A DNA stretch of 11,218 nucleotides from Flavobacteriia bacterium (lineage in GTDB: Bacteria > Bacteroidota > Bacteroidia > Flavobacteriales > Flavobacteriaceae): contig DAOUPQ010000049.1 in assembly GCA_030626085.1 (NCBI GenBank), forward strand, positions 1-11,218, given 5' to 3'. A program made the translations under genes and the position numbers. A model generated the notes under the pieces. It was not told the origin of the DNA, ran no database searches, and worked only from the letters and a program-made list of their open reading frames with translations. Of the stretch, positions 7,082-11,218 are shown one piece after another. Numbering within the stretch: position 1 is the stretch's first letter; every line of letters starts with the position of its first letter.

Positions 7082-8422
7082 TTGTTACAAAAATTCCAAC
7101 AACATATTAAAAAATCTTTTTCCTTTTTAAAGGATAAAAATCTTTTAGTGGCAGTTTCCGGAGGAAAAGATAGTGTTGTATTAAGTGATCTTTTGTATAA
7201 AAGTGACTTTCCCTTTTCTATCGCTCATTGTAATTTTAATTTACGTGGAAAAGAATCTGATAAAGATGAAAAATTTGTTATTGATCTGGCAAGGCAGTAT
7301 CAACAAAAATATTTTGTAAAACATTTTGATACAGCAGAATATGCCAGTCATAATAATATTTCAATTCAAATGGCAGCGCGTGATTTGCGATATGATTGGT
7401 TTGAAAAATTGATACAAGAATATCATTATAACTATTTACTTACCGCCCATCATGCAGATGATGATTTAGAAACTTTTTTAATCAATTTTACGAGGGGAAC
7501 CGGTTTAGAAGGATTGACGGGAATTCCACAAATTAATAATAATAAAATCCGCCCACTTCTACTTTTTTCAAGAGAAGAGATTGAAAATTATGCGAAAGAA
7601 CAGAATTTAAGTTGGAGAGAAGACAGATCAAATGCTGAAACAAAATATTTTCGCAATCAATTAAGGCATGAAGTAATACCGGTCTTAAAACAAATCAATC
7701 CAAATCTATTAAATTCTTTTTTGCAAACAATTGATAATTTACAAGGAAGTAGAACGATTATTTCTGATAGAATTACAAAGATCAAAGATGAGGTCATCAG
7801 TACAGATGGGAAAAATTCAAAATTCAAAATTCAAAATTTAAAATCATTAAATAACCCTAAAGCTTATTTGTTTGAGCTTCTAAATACTTATGGTTTTACC
7901 GAATGGAATGATATCTATGATTTGTTATCAGCACAATCAGGAAAACAGGTCTTTTCAAAAACACATCGTTTGCTTAAAGATAGAAATTATTTACTATTGA
8001 GTAAAATCCCAAAGGAAATAGATAGTTTAAAAAAAATTGAAATATCTGAGATACAAAAAGAATTAGTAATTAATGGTTTTACAATTCAAATTGAAAAAAC
8101 TAATAAATATTTGTTAAAGAACGAAAACTCTTATAAAAAAGATTCTAATCATATTATTTTTGTCGATGAGGGAAAAATAAAATTTCCATTAATTGTAAGA
8201 AAGTGGGAGATAGGCGACTATTTTTATCCTTTTGGAATGCAGGGAAAGAAAAAATTAAGCAAATATTTTAAAGACGAAAAATTGTCAATTTTAGATAAGG
8301 AAAATATTTGGTTACTTTGCACCGGAAATGAAATTATTTGGGTAATTAACAATCGGTTAGATGATCGTTTTAAGATTACCGATAGAACAAAAAATATATT
8401 AAAGATTGAATTAAAAACATGA
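7082..8422 (+). CDS. tilS: tRNA(Ile)-lysidine synthetase TilS
   Basis: TilS uses ATP and lysine to convert cytidine 34 of the CAU-anticodon tRNA-Ile2 to lysidine, changing its decoding from AUG to AUA; it is essential in most bacteria and cytoplasmic. The 446 residues show the PP-loop SGGKDS (26-31), HCNFNLRG (49-56), TAHHADDDLET (121-131), RGTGLEGLTGIP (138-149) and WREDRSNAETKYFRNQLRHEVIP (178-200, in parts). The C-terminal tRNA-binding TilS_C domain follows (about 370-440, with VRKWEIGDYFYPFG and KLSKYFKDEK). The start is TTG: a stop codon at 7070-7072 lies in frame just upstream, no ATG falls between it and residue 97, and LQKFQQHIKKSF-LKDKN aligns with the usual N terminus of flavobacterial TilS. 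It overlaps dsbD by 4 bases (ATGA), implying translational coupling. A heptamer repeat occupies residues 245-253. Confidence 0.95.
   Translation: MLQKFQQHIKKSFSFLKDKNLLVAVSGGKDSVVLSDLLYKSDFPFSIAHCNFNLRGKESDKDEKFVIDLARQYQQKYFVKHFDTAEYASHNNISIQMAARDLRYDWFEKLIQEYHYNYLLTAHHADDDLETFLINFTRGTGLEGLTGIPQINNNKIRPLLLFSREEIENYAKEQNLSWREDRSNAETKYFRNQLRHEVIPVLKQINPNLLNSFLQTIDNLQGSRTIISDRITKIKDEVISTDGKNSKFKIQNLKSLNNPKAYLFELLNTYGFTEWNDIYDLLSAQSGKQVFSKTHRLLKDRNYLLLSKIPKEIDSLKKIEISEIQKELVINGFTIQIEKTNKYLLKNENSYKKDSNHIIFVDEGKIKFPLIVRKWEIGDYFYPFGMQGKKKLSKYFKDEKLSILDKENIWLLCTGNEIIWVINNRLDDRFKITDRTKNILKIELKT
7813..7840 (+). repeat. Heptanucleotide tandem repeat inside tilS
   Basis: The unit AAATTCA occurs three times without error (7813-7833) and a fourth time with one change (AAATTTA, 7834-7840). 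It encodes NSKFKIQNL in the linker between the catalytic part and the C-terminal domain of TilS. As the unit is 7 bases long, loss or gain of one copy would shift the reading frame. Confidence 0.9.
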
Positions 8423-10440
8423 AAAAATTTATAGCCATACTTAGTTTAATTATTGCATTTACTTTAAGTACAAATGCTCAAATGCATGACCCTGTAAAAT
8501 GGGATACCAGTGTTGATAAAGTTTCTGAAAATGAATTTGATTTGGTAATAACTGCAAATATTGAATCTGGCTGGCATTTATATTCACAACATATTCCAGA
8601 AGCACCAATTCGTCCGATTCCTACATCTTTTAAATTTGAAGAAGAAAAAAGAGATTTTGAATTAGTTGGAAAAACAACCGAAGGAGAAGGGCATGAAGAA
8701 CACGATCCGGTATTTGAAATGGTTATTAAATATTTTGAAGACCAGGCAGTTTTTAAACAACGGGTTAAGATATTGTCCGATAGCAAAATTACCATAAAAG
8801 GTGTTTTAGAATTTATGGTTTGTGATGATATCAATTGCTTACCTCCAACTGATGTTGATATATCGTTTGACGTTGGGGGTCAGAAGAAAGAAGATAAAAG
8901 CTTTCTTCAAACCACTGTTATTCCCGCGGAGGACGGAACCTTAACTCCTGAACAAAAAACATCAGTAAACAAAGTAGAAAAAGAAGATATTATTCCCGAG
9001 AAATCAGGAAACAGAAGCCTTTGGACACTCTTTATATTAAGCTTTTTTGCAGGTTTTGCGGCCTTGTTAACTCCCTGTGTTTTTCCAATGATACCAATGA
9101 CGGTTAGTTTTTTTACAAAACAAAGTAAGAATAAAGCGATTGGAATTAGAAATGCTATTATCTATGGAGTTTCAATAATAGTTTTATATGTTTTATTAGG
9201 TACAGTGATCACTGCAATTTTTGGAGCCGATTCACTCAACGCACTATCAACCAATGTTTGGTTTAATATTATTTTCTTCTTGTTATTAATTGTTTTTGCA
9301 GTTTCCTTTTTGGGCGCTTTTGAAATTGTTTTACCAAGTAGCTGGGGTACAAAAGTAGATTCACAGGCAGATAGAGGAGGTTTGATAGGGATATTTTTTA
9401 TGGCACTAGCCTTAGCGATTGTTTCATTTTCATGTACCGGACCTATTGTAGGAACAGCATTGGTTGCAGCTGCAGCCCAAGGCGGAATAGCCCCTGTAAT
9501 TAGTATGTTTGGCTTTTCACTGGCAATAGCACTACCATTTGCATTATTTGCAGCTTTCCCGGGTTGGTTAAATTCTTTGCCAAAATCGGGAGGTTGGTTA
9601 AATACAGTAAAAGTCGTTTTGGGCTTTTTAGAATTGGCTTTAGCGTTTAAATTCTTATCAAATGCAGATCTGGTTTTACAAGCACATTGGTTAGAAAGAG
9701 AAGTGTTTATTGCAATTTGGATCACCGTTTTTGGTGCTTTAGCATTATATTTATTTGGAAAGATCAAATTACCACATGATTCTGATCTTGACCACATCTC
9801 TGTAGGCAGATTAAGTTTAGGATTGTTGGTTGGAGCATTTACCATTTATTTGATTCCCGGTCTTTGGGGAGCGCCATTAAAATTGATTAGCGGATTTCCA
9901 CCTCCGATGCATTATAGTGAGGCACCCTATGGTGTAGGATTCACAAAATTAGGAGGGGGAGAAAGCGCTTCACATGGTGATATTCCGGAAGGAGCATATT
10001 TAGGGCCACATGATATTATATCTTTTCATGATTATGAAATAGGAATGGCATATGCTAGAAAAGTTAATAAGCCGGTATTGTTAGATTTCACAGGTTGGGC
10101 ATGTGTAAATTGTAGAAAAATGGAATCAAAAGTTTGGTCTGATCCAAGAGTGCTTCAAATTTTAAACAATGATATAGTCTTAATTTCCTTATATGTAGAT
10201 GATAAAAGATTATTACCTAAAAATAAGCAATATACCTCCGAGATAACCGGTAAAAAGATTAAATACATTGGTAATAAATGGAGTGATTTCCAAATCAAAA
10301 AATACAAGGCTAACGCACAACCATATTATGTTTTATTAGATCACAATGGAAATAATTTAAATGAACACATTGCCTATAATCCTGATATAGAAGAATATTT
10401 AGCTTGGTTAAATAATGGAATTAAGAGATTTGAAAAGTAA
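8419..10440 (+). CDS. dsbD: Thiol:disulfide interchange protein DsbD
   Basis: DsbD passes electrons from cytoplasmic thioredoxin across the inner membrane to periplasmic thiol proteins, keeping isomerases and cytochrome c assembly factors reduced. All three modules are present in 673 residues. A signal peptide (1 to about 20, LSTNAQ) precedes the N-terminal alpha domain (about 22-155) with the Cys pair CDDINC (135, 140). The membrane domain (about 200-485) has about eight hydrophobic segments and the two key cysteines in TPCVFP (C220) and SCTGP (C339). The C-terminal thioredoxin-like gamma domain (about 540-673) has WACVNC (C562, C565) and a cis-Pro candidate in AQPYYVLL. A Gly/Pro-rich periplasmic stretch (about 492-530) links the membrane and gamma domains. 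No catalytic Cys is missing. The ATG overlaps the tilS stop, and the signal peptide starts exactly there. No terminator was found after the stop. Confidence 0.96.
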   Translation: MKKFIAILSLIIAFTLSTNAQMHDPVKWDTSVDKVSENEFDLVITANIESGWHLYSQHIPEAPIRPIPTSFKFEEEKRDFELVGKTTEGEGHEEHDPVFEMVIKYFEDQAVFKQRVKILSDSKITIKGVLEFMVCDDINCLPPTDVDISFDVGGQKKEDKSFLQTTVIPAEDGTLTPEQKTSVNKVEKEDIIPEKSGNRSLWTLFILSFFAGFAALLTPCVFPMIPMTVSFFTKQSKNKAIGIRNAIIYGVSIIVLYVLLGTVITAIFGADSLNALSTNVWFNIIFFLLLIVFAVSFLGAFEIVLPSSWGTKVDSQADRGGLIGIFFMALALAIVSFSCTGPIVGTALVAAAAQGGIAPVISMFGFSLAIALPFALFAAFPGWLNSLPKSGGWLNTVKVVLGFLELALAFKFLSNADLVLQAHWLEREVFIAIWITVFGALALYLFGKIKLPHDSDLDHISVGRLSLGLLVGAFTIYLIPGLWGAPLKLISGFPPPMHYSEAPYGVGFTKLGGGESASHGDIPEGAYLGPHDIISFHDYEIGMAYARKVNKPVLLDFTGWACVNCRKMESKVWSDPRVLQILNNDIVLISLYVDDKRLLPKNKQYTSEITGKKIKYIGNKWSDFQIKKYKANAQPYYVLLDHNGNNLNEHIAYNPDIEEYLAWLNNGIKRFEK

Positions 10441-10487
10441 TTTTTAAAGGTGTAAAAAGTAGATATAAAGTATCATTAATAAATTTT

Positions 10488-10505
10488 TTGTAACTTTAGT
10501 TACAA
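10488..10505. promoter_or_regulatory. Inverted repeat overlapping a weak -7 element ahead of the AraC-type gene
   Basis: TTGTAAC (10488-10494) and GTTACAA (10499-10505) are perfect 7-base inverted arms around TTTA, ending 9 bases before the ATG. The centre contains TAACTTTA (10491-10498), which differs from the -7 consensus TAnnTTTG only at its last base. No TTTG is found at the proper distance upstream, so the promoter itself is weakly supported. The palindrome could be an operator, for autoregulation or another regulator, or a hairpin in the leader. It is too A+T-rich for a strong terminator, although T-rich sequence follows. Confidence 0.4.
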
Positions 10506-10514
10506 TTTATTTTA

Positions 10515-11218
10515 ATGGATAACACTTTTAAAGATAAAATAAAACAAATTATTTTAGATCATTTAGATGATGAGAAGTTTGGCGTAAGCCAGTTAGCTTC
10601 TGAAATTGGTTGGAGTAGATCTCATACATTTAAAAAAGTAAAATCTGTAACAGGTATATCTGTAAATCAGTTTATTAAGGAAACTCGCCTTCAGGAAGCC
10701 GCCAGATTAATTCTAGATTCTGATTTTAATGCTTCCGAAATATCTTATAAAGTAGGATTTAGTAGTCCTTCTTATTTTAATAAATGTTTTAGTAAATACT
10801 ATGGTGTTACTCCGGGAGAGTATAAAGAAAAACCTAGTCAAAAATCTATTGATCAACAAGTTTCACCACCTGGAATAAAAAAGTTTAAACTTGTTTTTTA
10901 CTTGATTGGAGCAGCCTTATTGATCTTCGGTATATTTTCAGTTATTAAAAGTAAAAATGGTCCTAACGAAATATCGATTGCTGTTTTATATTTTGACGAT
11001 CATAGTCCTGAATCAGATATACAATGGTTTTGTAATGGACTTACCGAAGAAATTATTGAAAAACTAGCTGGCATTAAAAAATTATTAGTAACCTCCCGTA
11101 CCTCAGTAAAACAATTTAGAAACTCTGATATACCTATTCGTGAAATAGCAAAAACTCTTGAAGTAGATTATATTCTTGAGTCAAGTGTATCCAAATCAAA
11201 AAACAGCGATTCTGTTCG
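10515..11218 (+). CDS. Membrane-anchored AraC-type regulator with TolB/FlgO-like domain (3' partial)
   Basis: The frame is open to the right edge, giving 234 residues of a longer protein. Residues 25 to about 104 are an AraC/XylS double helix-turn-helix: LASEIGWSRSHTFKKVKSVTG (helix-turn-helix 1, residues 27-47 in two parts), then RLQEAARLIL and the signature EISYKVGFSSPSYFNKCFSKYYGVTP (75-100 in parts). Usually this module is C-terminal; here it is N-terminal. A single hydrophobic span follows (about 125-144, FKLVFYLIGAALLIFGIFSV). Then comes a domain with ISIAVLYFDD, GLTEEIIEKL, TSRTSVKQF, IREIAKTLEVDYILESSV (153-225), matching the TolB amino-terminal/FlgO-like domain often found before TPR repeats. 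The DNA-binding part should be cytoplasmic and the rest periplasmic, so it may pass an envelope signal straight to DNA (inference). TPR repeats probably follow beyond the window. No ligand or target can be named. Confidence 0.88.
   Translation, partial: MDNTFKDKIKQIILDHLDDEKFGVSQLASEIGWSRSHTFKKVKSVTGISVNQFIKETRLQEAARLILDSDFNASEISYKVGFSSPSYFNKCFSKYYGVTPGEYKEKPSQKSIDQQVSPPGIKKFKLVFYLIGAALLIFGIFSVIKSKNGPNEISIAVLYFDDHSPESDIQWFCNGLTEEIIEKLAGIKKLLVTSRTSVKQFRNSDIPIREIAKTLEVDYILESSVSKSKNSDSV

Noticed and set aside
8478..8834. Open frame of 118 codons on the - strand within dsbD
   Set aside because: It is the antisense of the well-supported DsbD alpha domain and resembles no family.
9162..9845. Long open frame of 227 codons on the - strand
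   Set aside because: It lies opposite the membrane domain of dsbD, has Lys/Asn/Pro/Ala-rich sequence with no recognisable domain, and no promoter or start context; it is a shadow of the real gene.
10441..10514. Intrinsic terminator after dsbD
   Set aside because: The only stem is the A+T-rich 7-bp palindrome at 10488-10505 with no strong T run, so it fits an operator or leader hairpin at least as well.

Overview
The window looks like a chromosomal segment of a low-GC member of the Bacteroidota, most likely Flavobacteriia. The evidence is A+T-rich coding DNA, no purine-rich Shine-Dalgarno sequences ahead of the genes, promoter-like sequences of the Bacteroidota type (TTTG spaced from TAnnTTTG), a type IX secretion (T9SS) protein with its own C-terminal sorting-type domain, and a TonB-dependent receptor with an N-terminal carboxypeptidase-regulatory-like domain. 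All genes lie on the + strand. I see no insertion sequence, phage gene, tRNA, rRNA or CRISPR array.

Layout: (1) positions 1-1325 hold the 3' part of an OmpA-family gene that enters from the left edge; its peptidoglycan-binding domain is followed by an unusual extension of about 380 residues. (2) Positions 1326-1528 hold a strong intrinsic terminator, then within about 16 bases a near-consensus promoter. (3) Positions 1529-7029 are a tightly packed run: porZ, recO and a TonB-dependent receptor of the heme/hemoglobin-receptor-like group, with gaps of 2 and 0 bases. (4) A 52-base gap carries a second candidate promoter, followed by tilS (TTG start) and dsbD, which overlap by 4 bases. (5) A 74-base gap with a perfect inverted repeat precedes the 5' part of a membrane-anchored AraC-type regulator with a TolB/FlgO-like periplasmic domain, cut by the right edge.

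The genes mix housekeeping and envelope functions. PorZ belongs to the T9SS attachment complex on the cell surface, the receptor imports a ligand across the outer membrane, DsbD supplies reducing power to the periplasm, and the OmpA protein ties the outer membrane to peptidoglycan. RecO (recombinational repair) and TilS (tRNA-Ile2 lysidine synthesis) are cytoplasmic and appear to be carried along in the same transcription units. Most of the window is ordinary core genome. The least explained parts are the long extension of the OmpA protein and the architecture and control of the truncated AraC-type regulator.
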